A stretch of DNA of 64,000 nucleotides from Streptosporangium amethystogenes (GTDB lineage: Bacteria; Actinomycetota; Actinomycetes; Streptosporangiales; Streptosporangiaceae): assembly GCF_000721075.1 (NCBI RefSeq), contig NZ_JOEQ01000011.1, positions 62,001-126,000 of the forward strand. The letters run 5' to 3'. Below are positions 31,967 through 40,421 of the stretch, one piece after another. The notes under the pieces are model-generated. The model was not told the origin of the DNA. It saw only the letters and a list, made by a program, of their open reading frames with translations, and did no database searches. A program made the translations under genes and the position numbers. Positions within the stretch are counted from its first letter, which is position 1. Each line of letters begins with the position of its first letter.

Positions 31967-32953
31967 TCATCCGCGGGCATCGGGGCCGTTCGGCCGGGGG
32001 TACGGGCCGGGCGACGACAGGTCGGCGGCGAGGCGGAAGCCGGTGTTGCCCGAGCTGCTGTCCGGGGTGTTGGAGCTCCGGGCGGCGACCCGGTAGCGGT
32101 TGCAGTAGGAGTCGTGGCACAGGTAGGAGCCGCCCCGTATCACCCGCGAGGTCCCGGTCCCGGGTCCGCGAGGATCCTCAAGCGGCCGGGAGAGATGGTC
32201 GGTGCCGAACCAGTCCGCGCACCACTCCCAGGCGTTGCCGACCATGTTGTGCAGGCCGTAGCCGTTGGGCCGGTACGACTTCACCGGCGCGGTGCCGAGA
32301 TGGCCGTCCGCTCCGGTGTTGTGCGTGGGGAAGCGGCCCTGCCAGATGTTGCAGCGGTGCTGCCCGCGCGGGGTCAGTTCGTCGCCCCACGGGTACCGTG
32401 CCTGGTCCAGGCCACCCCGGGCGGCGTACTCCCACTCGGCCTCGGTCGGCAGCCGGCCGCCCGCCCAGGCGCAGTAGGCCGTCGCGTCCCGCCAGGAGAC
32501 GTGCACCACCGGGTGCTCCTGCCGGCCGTTGATCGTGCTGCCGGGACCCCGGGGCGCCTGCCAGCTGGCGCCCTCGATCACCAGCCACCAGGGAGTCTCG
32601 GACGGGGAGGGCGCCCGCCTCCGGAGGTCCGGCGCGACCAGCAGGTGGAAGACGTAGGACCAGTCGAACCGCTCGGCGTCCGTGACGTACCCGGTCGTCT
32701 TCACGAACGCCGCGAACTGCGCGTTGGTCACCGCGGTGCGTGCCAGCAGGAAGGGCCGCACCGTCACGGTCCTGATCGGCCCCTCCCCGTCGGCGGGAAA
32801 CCCCTCGCCGTCCTCGGTCCCCATCCGGAACGAGCCGCCGTCCAGCCGGATGAGCCCGCTCGGCCGCCGGGACGCGGCGGCGACGGCCGCCGGCCGCCGG
32901 TCGCGACCGTCCTCGTCCCCGCCACGGCCGGGCGCGCAACAGGGTCCGCTCAT
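31967..32953 (-). CDS. Formylglycine-generating enzyme (sulfatase activator)
   Basis: The 328-residue protein begins with a Cys-containing tag (MSGPCCAPGRGG) common in actinobacterial FGEs. The SUMF1 fold is clear: GGSFRMGTEDGEGFPADGEG, LPTEAEWEYAARGG, NMVGNAWEWCADWF. The active site GGSYLCHDSYCNRYRVAARS holds the two catalytic cysteines of copper-dependent FGE that oxidise the sulfatase CxPxR cysteine to formylglycine. GGGGAGGAACGCG before ATG 32953 sets the start. It is the last gene of the GntR-led operon, directly after its client sulfatase. Confidence 0.95.
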   Translation of the reverse strand: MSGPCCAPGRGGDEDGRDRRPAAVAAASRRPSGLIRLDGGSFRMGTEDGEGFPADGEGPIRTVTVRPFLLARTAVTNAQFAAFVKTTGYVTDAERFDWSYVFHLLVAPDLRRRAPSPSETPWWLVIEGASWQAPRGPGSTINGRQEHPVVHVSWRDATAYCAWAGGRLPTEAEWEYAARGGLDQARYPWGDELTPRGQHRCNIWQGRFPTHNTGADGHLGTAPVKSYRPNGYGLHNMVGNAWEWCADWFGTDHLSRPLEDPRGPGTGTSRVIRGGSYLCHDSYCNRYRVAARSSNTPDSSSGNTGFRLAADLSSPGPYPRPNGPDARG

Positions 32954-33047
32954 CGCGTTCCTCCCCGCGGTGTCTCGATCGATGAGGCCAGGGGGGTGGC
33001 CCCGGGCAGGCGGGACCACCCCTCGACGGCATCCGGCGGGAGAGAGA

Positions 33048-34463
33048 TCATTCCCACCAGATGCTGTCGGTGTCCGGGAAACGCCAGACCTCTTCCATGT
33101 TGTGCTGGGGAAGCTCGGCGACCCGGAGTCCGGAGTTCACCGGGTCCTCGTACCGGCCGAAGTACCTCTCCACCCGCCCGGTCAGGTCGGCGACGAGATC
33201 CGCGTGCCGGGGGTCGGCGTAGAGATTGACCGTCTCGCGCGGATCGGCGACCAGGTCGATCAGCTCGGCGGGGCCGTCCGGGGGGCGCAGGGTGAGCTTG
33301 TGGGTCCGGGTGCGGATCATCCGCAGGTTCCCGTACTCGCCGTACACCTCCTCGGGCCACCCGGCCACATGCCCCCCGCCCAGCAGCGACGCGAAGCTGC
33401 GGCCCGGATAGTTGCGCTCGGCCAGTGTCTCGGCGGGCAGCGCGACGCCGGTGTGGTCGAGGATGGTGCGGAACAGGTCGCAGTGGGTGACCATCTCGGA
33501 CCTGGACTGGTCGCCGAGCAGCGCGCCCGGCTGGTTCAGGATGAGCGGCACCCGGATGGATTCCTCCACCATGTTGTACGGCTTGGTGCCGTTTCCCTTG
33601 CCCCAGATGCCGTGGTGACCCATGTTCAGGCCGTGATCGGAGGTGTAGACGACCAGCGTGTTCTCGCGCAGGCCCTGGGTCTCCAGCTCGTCGACGAGCC
33701 GGCCGACCTGCTCGTCCACCTCGGTCGCCGAGGCGTAGTACTGGGCCAGCGTCTCCCGGCGGTCCCGGCGGGAGGGCATCAGGGATTCCGAGGCCATCCG
33801 CCCGAACGGGTAGGTGGCGTCGTCGGGAATGTCGTCGAAGTCGCACCGGCGGTAGCGGGAGACGTACCGCTCCGGGCGGCCCTCCCACGGGCTGTGCGTG
33901 CTGACGTAGCCGACGTGCAGGAAGAAGGGCTTCTCCTCGTCCCGGGCGCGGAGGAAGTCGATCGCCCGCTCGGTGACGGCGTGCCGGTTGTAGCCGCCGC
34001 GGAAAGCCGGGGAGTGCTCCCACGGGCTGTCGAGGTGCTCCTTGTTCGCGTGCTCGTCGGCGAGCTCGTACCAGAAGTCGAAGCCGGGGGCGCGCTCGAA
34101 CGACCTGCCCAGGTGCCACTTGCCGGCCAGCCCGGTGGTGTACCCGTGATCACGCAGGATCTCCGGCAGGGTCAGCTCGTCGGCGATCCAGTTGCGCCGG
34201 TCCACCTCCGGGTCCCACACGTTGAGGTAGTCGTGCACCCCGTGCTGCGAGGAGAGCCTCCCGGTCAGGAAGGCCGCGCGCCCGGGGGAGCAGACCGGGG
34301 TGGGGGTGAAGGAGTTCTCCATCCGCACACCGGTGGCGGCCAGGTAGTCCAGCGTCGGGGTCTGCACCTCCGAGTTGCCGTAACAGCCCAGCGCCCACGA
34401 GGCGTGGTCGTCGAGGAAGACGACGAGGACATTGGGACGCACCGGTCCTCCTGGTCGTGACAT
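33048..34463 (-). CDS. Type I Cys-sulfatase
   Basis: The protein has 471 residues and no signal peptide, so it is cytoplasmic. Key elements are PNVLVVFLDDHASWALGCYG (metal-binding Asp pair), TPVCSPGRAAFLTGR (CxPxR formylglycine site with Gly in the usual Ser position), TGLAGKWHLG, and VVYTSDHGLNMGHHGIWGKG with the distal metal ligands. It belongs to the arylsulfatase/choline-sulfatase-like class that hydrolyses sulfate esters. Its start overlaps the permease stop (TGATG). The adjacent FGE should activate it, and the ABC importer should deliver an intact organosulfate. Confidence 0.94.
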   Translation of the reverse strand: MSRPGGPVRPNVLVVFLDDHASWALGCYGNSEVQTPTLDYLAATGVRMENSFTPTPVCSPGRAAFLTGRLSSQHGVHDYLNVWDPEVDRRNWIADELTLPEILRDHGYTTGLAGKWHLGRSFERAPGFDFWYELADEHANKEHLDSPWEHSPAFRGGYNRHAVTERAIDFLRARDEEKPFFLHVGYVSTHSPWEGRPERYVSRYRRCDFDDIPDDATYPFGRMASESLMPSRRDRRETLAQYYASATEVDEQVGRLVDELETQGLRENTLVVYTSDHGLNMGHHGIWGKGNGTKPYNMVEESIRVPLILNQPGALLGDQSRSEMVTHCDLFRTILDHTGVALPAETLAERNYPGRSFASLLGGGHVAGWPEEVYGEYGNLRMIRTRTHKLTLRPPDGPAELIDLVADPRETVNLYADPRHADLVADLTGRVERYFGRYEDPVNSGLRVAELPQHNMEEVWRFPDTDSIWWE

Positions 34464-35230
34464 CAGTAGCCGCCCGCGGAGAAGAGGTAACGGCGCAGGA
34501 ACGTCGACCCGATGCGCTTCCAGAGCCGGTCGACGATGAAGCCGAGGATTCCGAAGCACAGGATGCCGACGAAGATCTGGTCGGTTCTGAAGTAGGTGCG
34601 CGCGTTCCAGATGAGGAAGCCGATGCCGTTCTGCGTCGCGAGGGCCTCGGCCGCCACGATCACCAGGAACGCGTTGGCGAGCGCCAGCCGCATACCGGTG
34701 AAGATGTGCGGGACGGTGGCGGGGAACACCACGGCCCGCAGCAGGGTGACCCTGCCCGCGCCCATGCTGCGCGCCGCGTTGAGCTTGTCGGCATGCACCG
34801 AGGCCGCACCGCTGGCGGTGTTCACCATCACGATGAACGCCGCCGAGTAGGCGACGAGGTTGACCTTCGACGCCTCCCCGATGCCGAACCAGAGAATGAA
34901 GACCGACACCAGTGCGAGTGCCGGGACGAACCGGAAGAAGTGAATGAACGGGTCGACGACGGCCCTGGCGATCCGCGAGGTCCCGGCGAGGATGCCGAGC
35001 GGGATCGCGATCACCGATCCGAGGATCCAGCCCAGGAAGACCCGCTGCAGGCTGACCAGGATCGCACTGCCGAGCGTGCCGTTCGAGACCAGCTCGATCG
35101 CGGCGTCGGCCACCGTGGTGGGCGGCGGGAACAGCGTCGGGTCGGTGCCGAGCGTCGCGAGCTGCCACAGGACGACGAACGCCACCACGGCGGCTACCGA
35201 GTAGAACGAGGAACGGCGGAGTCGGCCCAC
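34463..35230 (-). CDS. ABC transporter permease (SsuC/TauC-type)
   Basis: The 255-residue protein has six predicted helices and begins VGRLRRSSFYSVAAVVAFVV. The conserved EAA-like loop is SGAASVHADKLNAARSMGAG then RVTLLRAVVFPATVPHIFTG. This pattern matches permeases of sulfonate, taurine, nitrate and aliphatic-substrate importers. GTG 35230 lies inside the end of the ATPase gene (37-base overlap). It couples with the upstream ATPase and lipoprotein to form an importer; the adjacent sulfatase points to sulfate esters as cargo. Confidence 0.92.
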   Translation of the reverse strand: MGRLRRSSFYSVAAVVAFVVLWQLATLGTDPTLFPPPTTVADAAIELVSNGTLGSAILVSLQRVFLGWILGSVIAIPLGILAGTSRIARAVVDPFIHFFRFVPALALVSVFILWFGIGEASKVNLVAYSAAFIVMVNTASGAASVHADKLNAARSMGAGRVTLLRAVVFPATVPHIFTGMRLALANAFLVIVAAEALATQNGIGFLIWNARTYFRTDQIFVGILCFGILGFIVDRLWKRIGSTFLRRYLFSAGGY

Positions 35231-36009
35231 AGCTTGTTCACCTCCTCCTCGATGTCGATCTCGACCTGACGGGCCAGCTCGACGAATCCGGGGGAGAACT
35301 CGTCGCGCGGGTAGGGCAGGTCGACCTGGTACATGCTCTTGATCCCCGCCTGGGGCGGCGCGGACATCACCGCGATGCGCTGGCCGAGCAGCACGGCCTC
35401 GCGGATGTCGTGGGTCACGTAGATCACCGTCCGTACCTCCTCCCGCCACAGGCGCGACACCTCGTGCTGGAGGAGTTTCCTGGTCTGGGCGTCCAGGGCG
35501 GCGAAGGGCTCGTCCATCAGCACGATCCCCGGCGAGACCGCCAGCACCCGGGCGATCTGCACGCGCTGCTTCATGCCGCCGGACAGCTCGTGCGGGTACT
35601 TGCCCGCGGCGTTCTGCAGCCCGACCTTGCGCAGGAAGTCGTCGGCGACGGCCGAACGCTCCGCGCGGGGACGGCCCTGCATGCGCAGGCCGAACTCGAC
35701 GTTCTGCTTGGCGGTGAGCCACTCCATCAGCGGCACGTCGACGTTCTGGAAGATCATCGCCCGGTCCGCCCCGGGCCGGGTGACCGGTCCCTCGGGCGTG
35801 CGGACGTCGCCCTCCGTCGCGTCGGCGATGCCCGCGATCAGGCGGAGCAACGTCGACTTGCCGCATCCGCTGGGACCGACGATCACGAAGAACTCGCCGG
35901 CCTCGACGGTCAGGTCCAGATGCCGCAGGACCCAGTCCCCCCGGCCCCCGGTGAAGTCGATGCCGATGTCGCGGAACGAGACCGCCTCGTTCCGCTCAGC
36001 GCCGGTCAA
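35194..36009 (-). CDS. ABC transporter ATP-binding protein (SsuB/TauB-type)
   Basis: The 271-residue protein has Walker A VGPSGCGKSTLLRLIAG, Q-loop MIFQNVDVPLMEWLT, signature LSGGMKQRVQIARVLA, Walker B GIVLMDEPFAALD and switch His in VTHDIREAVLLG. These place it with the nitrate/sulfonate/taurine importer ATPases. Its ATG overlaps the binding-protein stop as ATGA. Confidence 0.95.
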   Translation of the reverse strand: MTGAERNEAVSFRDIGIDFTGGRGDWVLRHLDLTVEAGEFFVIVGPSGCGKSTLLRLIAGIADATEGDVRTPEGPVTRPGADRAMIFQNVDVPLMEWLTAKQNVEFGLRMQGRPRAERSAVADDFLRKVGLQNAAGKYPHELSGGMKQRVQIARVLAVSPGIVLMDEPFAALDAQTRKLLQHEVSRLWREEVRTVIYVTHDIREAVLLGQRIAVMSAPPQAGIKSMYQVDLPYPRDEFSPGFVELARQVEIDIEEEVNKLWADSAVPRSTR

Positions 36010-37022
36010 TTCCCGACCTCGACCTTTTCGCCCGCCACGGCCCGCATGGCGGTCAGGTCCACGATCTGCGAGACGTCGGTGACGCCGGTGAGCTTGCCGA
36101 GGCCGACCAGGTACTTCTGCAGGTTGACCAGCTGCTCCATCTGGCCCTTGCTGAGCCCGAGCCCGTAGCCCTGGCCGGGGATGCCGGTCTCCAGTGCCTT
36201 GACGTCACCCTTGGTGCCCGCCGCGACGATCCGCGCGGCCTCGGCCGGGTCGGCGGTGACCAGGTCGGTGGCCTTCCGGTACGCCCGCAGCACGCCCTCG
36301 ACCGCGGCGGGGTTCTTGGCCACGAAGTCGGTCCCGCCGACCAGGAAGATCGACTGCACCTGGCGCACCGACTTGTCGTCGGTCATGATCGTGATGTTGG
36401 GGTCGGCGGTCGCCTGCTCGACGCCGTTCGCCCAGATCCAGGCCGCGTCGAGCTGTCCGGTCTTCAGCGCGCCGACGATCTCGAACAGGCCGGGCATGGA
36501 CATGAGCTTGACGTCGCCCTGCGCGATGCCCTGCTGCTCCAGGTACTTCATGGTCACGTACGACTCCAGGGTGCCGTCGACGTAACCGATGCGCTTGCCG
36601 AGGAGGTCCTTGGCGTCGGAGATCCCCTTCGTCACGGCCAGCTTGTGGAAGCCCGGCGCCGGCGAGGCGATCGCGCCCAGGATCCGCAGCCTGTCGGAGG
36701 CGGCGCTCAGCGCGGCGAAGTCCAGCGCCGGCGCGAGATCGGCCTGGCCGGCGACGACGGCCTTCACCCCGTCGATGCCCTCCTGGTACATCTGCGACTC
36801 CACCTGGATCTTCTCCTCGGCGAAGTAGCCCTTCTCCTGGGCCACCCACATCTGGGTGCCGAGCAGGAAGTTGTTCGTGGCGATGCGGACCGTCGCCGGC
36901 GCCGTGCTCGTCCCGGTGCCGCCGTCGGTGGTGGGGGTGGCGCTACTGCCGCAGGCCGCGAGGGCGAACAGTGCGATAGCTCCGATAGCTACTGAAAACG
37001 GGTGAAAACGCCTCGTGGACAT
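36006..37022 (-). CDS. ABC transporter substrate-binding lipoprotein (NMT1/SsuA-like)
   Basis: The 338-residue product is a lipoprotein with the lipobox LFALAACGSS. The mature domain resembles SsuA/TauA/NMT1 periplasmic-type binding proteins: VRIATNNFLLGTQMWVAQEK, GYFAEEKIQVE, VKAVVAGQADLAPALDFAAL, LLGKRIGYVDGTLESYV. ATG 37022 (MSTRRFHPF) is preferred; ATG 37037 is possible. It directly follows the GntR gene and heads the transport and hydrolysis part of the operon. Ligand is predicted, not shown, to be a sulfate ester or sulfonate. Confidence 0.9.
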   Translation of the reverse strand: MSTRRFHPFSVAIGAIALFALAACGSSATPTTDGGTGTSTAPATVRIATNNFLLGTQMWVAQEKGYFAEEKIQVESQMYQEGIDGVKAVVAGQADLAPALDFAALSAASDRLRILGAIASPAPGFHKLAVTKGISDAKDLLGKRIGYVDGTLESYVTMKYLEQQGIAQGDVKLMSMPGLFEIVGALKTGQLDAAWIWANGVEQATADPNITIMTDDKSVRQVQSIFLVGGTDFVAKNPAAVEGVLRAYRKATDLVTADPAEAARIVAAGTKGDVKALETGIPGQGYGLGLSKGQMEQLVNLQKYLVGLGKLTGVTDVSQIVDLTAMRAVAGEKVEVGN

Positions 37023-37070
37023 GAGGACTCCGTGCATCTTGAAGGTGAATCGTGAAGAGCGAGGGGGCGG

Positions 37071-37805
37071 TCAGGTGCGCGCCGTACGGATGAATCTCAG
37101 CCGGACCGTGTCCGTCCGGTAGTGAATGTCGCTGAAGATCACCGGGTGCCCCGTTTCGCTGTAGCTGGACTGCACGGCACGGAGCAGGGGAGTGCCGGGA
37201 GCCACCTTCAACAGGGTGGCGATCTCGCCGCTCGCTCCCGCGGCCTCCATCTGGACCTCCATCCGGATGACCCGGGTCCGTCCCATCCCCGACAGCAGGG
37301 TCAGCAGGTCGACGTTCACATCGGTCAGCGGGGTGAGGTCGAGCTCGCGCCCGTTGAGCCGGGCGGGCACGTGGTCGCGCAGGAAGACCGCCGGGGTCTC
37401 GTCCACGTCGAAGACCCGGTCGACCCGCCACACGGTGGCCACCCCGTCCAGTGCGAGGGCCTGGGCGACCTCGGCGTCGGCACCGACCTGCTCGACCCGG
37501 CCGTGGGACACCGTCGGCTCGTGCCCGGCCGAGCGGATCGCGTCCCGGATCGGGATGATCGAGCTGGAGCCGATCACGACCGGCTCGGAGCTGTCGGCCA
37601 CGAACGTGCCCACACCCCACCGCCTGACCAGCAGGCCCTCACTCCACAGCAGCCAGAGCGCCTCACGCAGGGTGGTGCGGCTCACGCCCCAGCGCTCGGC
37701 CAGGTCCTTCTCCGAGGGGAGCTGCGCACCCGGCTGAAGGTCGTCCGCGATGAAGACGCGCAGCTCGGCCGCCACCTTGGCCGCGAGATTCTCACGGATG
37801 ACCAC
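37071..37805 (-). CDS. GntR/HutC-family regulator of the sulfate-ester operon
   Basis: The 244-residue protein has an N-terminal winged HTH, QLPSEKDLAERWGVSRTTLR, then EALWLLWSEGLLVRRWGVGT. A C-terminal UTRA ligand domain follows (VWRVDRVFDVDETPAVFLRD, GTPLLRAVQSSYSETGHPVI). GTG 37805 has GAAGGGA just upstream and is preferred to ATG 37838. It is the promoter-proximal gene of the six-gene operon and likely senses the imported compound. The AT-rich stretch ATATATATAGGG at 37850-37862 probably belongs to its promoter. Confidence 0.9.
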   Translation of the reverse strand: MVIRENLAAKVAAELRVFIADDLQPGAQLPSEKDLAERWGVSRTTLREALWLLWSEGLLVRRWGVGTFVADSSEPVVIGSSSIIPIRDAIRSAGHEPTVSHGRVEQVGADAEVAQALALDGVATVWRVDRVFDVDETPAVFLRDHVPARLNGRELDLTPLTDVNVDLLTLLSGMGRTRVIRMEVQMEAAGASGEIATLLKVAPGTPLLRAVQSSYSETGHPVIFSDIHYRTDTVRLRFIRTART

Positions 37806-38241
37806 GTCGTTCCCTTCGCCAGACGTCCAGAGGTCCAACCTCTTCAGGCATATATATAGGGAAACCTAACTGAACGCAATGAGATGCCCACTCCGCGCGC
37901 CGCACCTGATGTGCGTCGATGGCGGTCCGGATGCGGCGGAACCGCTCCTCGGCGGGTCGGTCGACCCCGACGAGATCCCTCCACGGGAAGCCCTTCGCGC
38001 GATCACGGCCGGCCTGGCGCGCCGTGCGGGTCGCCGGTCTCCGTTCCTTCGCGTGTACCGGGGCGAGGGGCCCTTTGGGCAGGGGGACTTCGCGAGCGAC
38101 GGCGGAGTACGCGAACAGCGGAGCCCCGGCCGGTGAAATTCCTTCGGCCGGGGCTCCGCTTATTCGTTCACGGCCGGTGAGACGCGCTTGACCGCGCGTT
38201 TCTGTCGTTCGGCGCCGACCGGGGAGGTGTTTTGTTCGTGG
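37806..38241. other. Intergenic region with operon promoter and terminator
   Basis: This 436-base gap contains the AT-rich promoter area of the GntR operon (about 37845-37870) and a strong hairpin at 38117-38160. Short frames exist but none has protein-like features. Confidence 0.45.
38117..38160. terminator. Strong 16-bp hairpin terminator
   Basis: AGCGGAGCCCCGGCCG and its exact complement at 38145-38160 flank a 12-base loop. It sits 82 bases after the stop-side end of the minus-strand gene at 38242, as expected for that transcript. Confidence 0.65.
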
Positions 38242-38580
38242 TTACCGGCAGAACCTGTCGTGGCCGTCGTCGTAGCCGTCCAGCCAGCCTCTGTCGTAGT
38301 CGCTTATTCTTAGTGCCAGGCCGGGCAATTCTCCGGCTTTCGCCCTCGGCCTTGAGCAGTCCTGGCCGGCGGCCCGGTAACCGTCCCGGTAGCCGTTCCA
38401 GTACCCCCCTCTCGGGTCCCTGGCCGGTGGGGTCGGCTCCGTCACCCTGGCCGGCAGGGTGCTCACCACCGGTGACGTGGGATCCGGCGCGGCCGAGGCG
38501 GATGAGATCGAGACCGGTCCAAGGGCCAGGACCGCGAGAAGCGCCGGACCGAGAACCATCAGCTGTCGCTTGCCGTACAT
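38242..38580 (-). CDS. Small secreted protein of unknown function
   Basis: The product has 112 residues. Signal peptide MYGKRQLMVLGPALLAVLAL ends near SSASAA. The mature part has a proline-rich stretch and then YWNGYRDGYRAAGQDCSR and DYDRGWLDGYDDGHDRFCR. These are two related G-Y-x-D-G-Y-type aromatic motifs, each near a cysteine, suggesting one disulfide. GGAGGAACCC fixes ATG 38580. I do not recognise the family. Confidence 0.7.
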   Translation of the reverse strand: MYGKRQLMVLGPALLAVLALGPVSISSASAAPDPTSPVVSTLPARVTEPTPPARDPRGGYWNGYRDGYRAAGQDCSRPRAKAGELPGLALRISDYDRGWLDGYDDGHDRFCR

Positions 38581-38829
38581 GGGTTCCTCCTCTGAATGGC
38601 CGCGAACGTTAATTACTCGGCGGCCACGGGCACCAGGCACGATATAAGGAGAACCGGTTACAACAAGGGATCTGATTGCTCGCTTTCTCATTCTTGAAGT
38701 AGGTATGGGCGAAGCCAATTTCTCTACGATTTCCGTTTGTTCCGGTGACTTCTGGGAAACCGCGGGCTGGATCACATGAACCCCGGCCGGACCGCTGCCG
38801 ATGGTTTCGAAGACGCCGGCGACGGGAGT

Positions 38830-39237
38830 TCACGGTCTCCCCAGCTGGAACCAGACCACGCGGCCGGTGGCGGTCTCGTTCCAGCCCCAGGCCGTGGCAA
38901 GTTCCTGGACCAGCCAGAGTCCCCGCCCCCCGTCGCTGGTGAAGTCGACCTCGGTATGGAGCCGTGGGGTGTGTCCGGCCGAACCGGCGTCGATCACGTC
39001 ACAGTGGAGCGTTCCATTATGGCGGGCGACGGCCACGATGATCCGTCCGCCGGGGACGCGTCCGGAGTCGGAGTGGCATACGGCGTTGGTGACGAGTTCG
39101 CTCACCAGCAGGAGCGCGTCATCGGTCCGGGCGCACGCCGAGCCCGCCAGCAGCTCGCGGACGTAGTGCCGCGCCCTGGGCACGGAGGTGGCCTCCGCCG
39201 GCAACTCGACCTGACCCAGCGTTTCCAGCTCCTTCAC
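38830..39237 (-). CDS. SpoIIAB/RsbW-like ATP-binding protein
   Basis: This 135-residue stand-alone HATPase has LLVSELVTNAVCHSDSG (N-box) and SDGGRGLWLVQELATAWGW (G-box). GTG 39237 (VKELETLGQVELPAEAT) is chosen because CTGGAGGTGGCAT precedes it and because the family normally begins about here; the frame stays open to 39333. A truncated duplicate of its N-terminal 30 codons lies immediately upstream in another frame. It is near, but opposite in strand to, an ECF sigma factor operon. A role as anti-sigma or phosphatase-regulating kinase is typical for the fold. Confidence 0.82.
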   Translation of the reverse strand: MKELETLGQVELPAEATSVPRARHYVRELLAGSACARTDDALLLVSELVTNAVCHSDSGRVPGGRIIVAVARHNGTLHCDVIDAGSAGHTPRLHTEVDFTSDGGRGLWLVQELATAWGWNETATGRVVWFQLGRP

Positions 39238-39337
39238 ATGCCACCTCCAGCGACTCACGGACGTAGCGCCCGGCCTTGGGCGCGGAGACGACCTCCGCGA
39301 GTACTCCGACCTGCCCAGCTGTTCCCGGCTCACTCAT
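39238..39337 (-). pseudogene. Truncated duplicate of the HATPase N-terminus
   Basis: From ATG 39337 the frame reads MSEPGTAGQVGVLAEVVSAP then KAGRYVRESLEV. It lines up with ETLGQVELPAEATSVPRARH and YVRELLA of the downstream HATPase. The similarity also shows at DNA level. After about 33 codons it runs into the real gene out of frame. It looks like the leftover of a tandem gene duplication collapsed by deletion. Confidence 0.6.
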
Positions 39338-39535
39338 CGCGCCGCCTCCGGGAGCCGTCCGGCCGCCTTTCGCGTCCCACGGCCCCGCTGGTCACGGCGC
39401 CGTTTCCAGGTGAACACCGAGGCATGACCCCGCACATTTGAAAGATCTTGCCTGTGGAGTTCATAGGAGCGGCCCGTCCAGGCTCTTACTCCATGAAGGG
39501 CCCGTTCATCGGCCCCCAGGAGGAGGAGTCTTCCC

Positions 39536-39778
39536 ATGGACACGATGGTCACCGTCGTCTCGACCATGATGGCCCCGACATGCGCCCTGTTCGGCCTGTG
39601 GCTGCGGCTGCGCTGGCGAGTGCGACACGAAGAGGTTCGGGGCCGCCACCTCGTCCGGATGGCCGAGGCGATCACCGATGGAGGGCGGCTGGAGTTCGAG
39701 GATGAGTGGGGCGCGAGGGGCCATCTCCGTGTGAGGATGACCCGCACCCCGGCCCACAGAGAGGACAGGACGACATGA
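39536..39778 (+). CDS. Small single-pass membrane protein upstream of an ECF sigma gene
   Basis: The 80-residue product has a GGAGGAG ribosome site. It starts with one hydrophobic segment (VTVVSTMMAPTCALFGLWL), followed by an arginine-rich stretch and a soluble tail with EAITDGGRLEFEDEWGARGH. No family is recognised. It lies 76 bases before the sigma factor and its stop overlaps a short leader-like frame. A role as a membrane signal component or sigma regulator is possible but not shown. Confidence 0.55.
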   Translation: MDTMVTVVSTMMAPTCALFGLWLRLRWRVRHEEVRGRHLVRMAEAITDGGRLEFEDEWGARGHLRVRMTRTPAHREDRTT

Positions 39779-39858
39779 GCGACCATGATCCGGCGATCGG
39801 TCATTCGGGTGTGTTCGGTGGGTGTCTCGCGGTGCTGCGAAAGGGCGGGGCGATATGA
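39775..39858 (+). CDS. Possible 27-codon leader peptide duplicating the sigma-factor start
   Basis: ATG 39775 overlaps the previous stop (ATGA) and begins ATGAGCGACCATGATCCGGC, the same 20 bases that start the sigma gene at 39855. It encodes MSDHDPAIGHSGVFGGCLAV followed by LRKGGAI and ends on a TGA overlapping the sigma start codon. It could couple translation between the two genes or simply be a duplication scar. Confidence 0.4.
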   Translation: MSDHDPAIGHSGVFGGCLAVLRKGGAI

Positions 39859-40421
39859 GCGACCATGATCCGGCTCCGGCCTCCGTACCGGTCGGCCACC
39901 CCGGCGCGCCTGACGAACACGAGGCCGCGCGGCTCGTGGTCGATCAGGAGTTCTCGTCCTTCTACCGTGCCACCATCAGGCAGTTGGTCGGTTTCCTGGT
40001 CAACCACGGTGCCGCGTTGCCGGTCGCCACGGACATCGCCCAGGACACGATGACCAAGGCGTACCGGCGCTGGAGTGAGATCGACCGGCCGAGGGCGTGG
40101 GTGCACACGGTGGCCTCCCGCGCCCTGGTCCGCACGATCACCGACACCCGCGAGGAACTCCTCGGCCAGGTCCCCGAACCCACCTCGCTGCTGCCCCGCC
40201 CGGATGCCGCCGCTGAATGGGAGGTCCGCCACGACGCGTTACGGATGCTGCGGAGCCTGCCGATCCGCCAGCGCCAGGTCCTGGCCTGGACACTGAGCGA
40301 CTACACGCCCGCTGAGATCGCCGAGCAGCTCCGGATGACGCCCAACGCGGTCAGCGCGAGCCTCAAGAAAGCCCGCCGGGCCGCCGCCGCGTACCTCAGG
40401 GCAGGGGGGGAGGAACAGTGA
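39855..40421 (+). CDS. ECF-type RNA polymerase sigma factor
   Basis: The 188-residue product has region 2 as FSSFYRATIRQLVGFLVNHG and ATDIAQDTMTKAYRRWSEID. Region 4 is LPIRQRQVLAWTLSDYTPAE, then IAEQLRMTPNAVSASLKKAR. ATG 39855 is preceded by AAAGGGCGGGG. The stop overlaps the GTG of the next gene (GTGA), so the repeat-rich partner is translationally coupled and may control it, as an anti-sigma or effector. No classic zinc anti-sigma factor is encoded nearby. Confidence 0.9.
   Translation: MSDHDPAPASVPVGHPGAPDEHEAARLVVDQEFSSFYRATIRQLVGFLVNHGAALPVATDIAQDTMTKAYRRWSEIDRPRAWVHTVASRALVRTITDTREELLGQVPEPTSLLPRPDAAAEWEVRHDALRMLRSLPIRQRQVLAWTLSDYTPAEIAEQLRMTPNAVSASLKKARRAAAAYLRAGGEEQ

Noticed and set aside
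32682..34460. 592-codon plus-strand frame opposite FGE and sulfatase
   Set aside because: Shadow of two well-supported minus-strand genes.
37879..38136. Possible 85-residue gene in the gap before the 38117 hairpin
   Set aside because: No ribosome site, no conserved features, and overlapping frames are equally open.
38117..38160. Inverted repeat considered as an insertion-element end
   Set aside because: No transposase, no target-site duplication; a 16-bp stem with 12-base loop fits a terminator.
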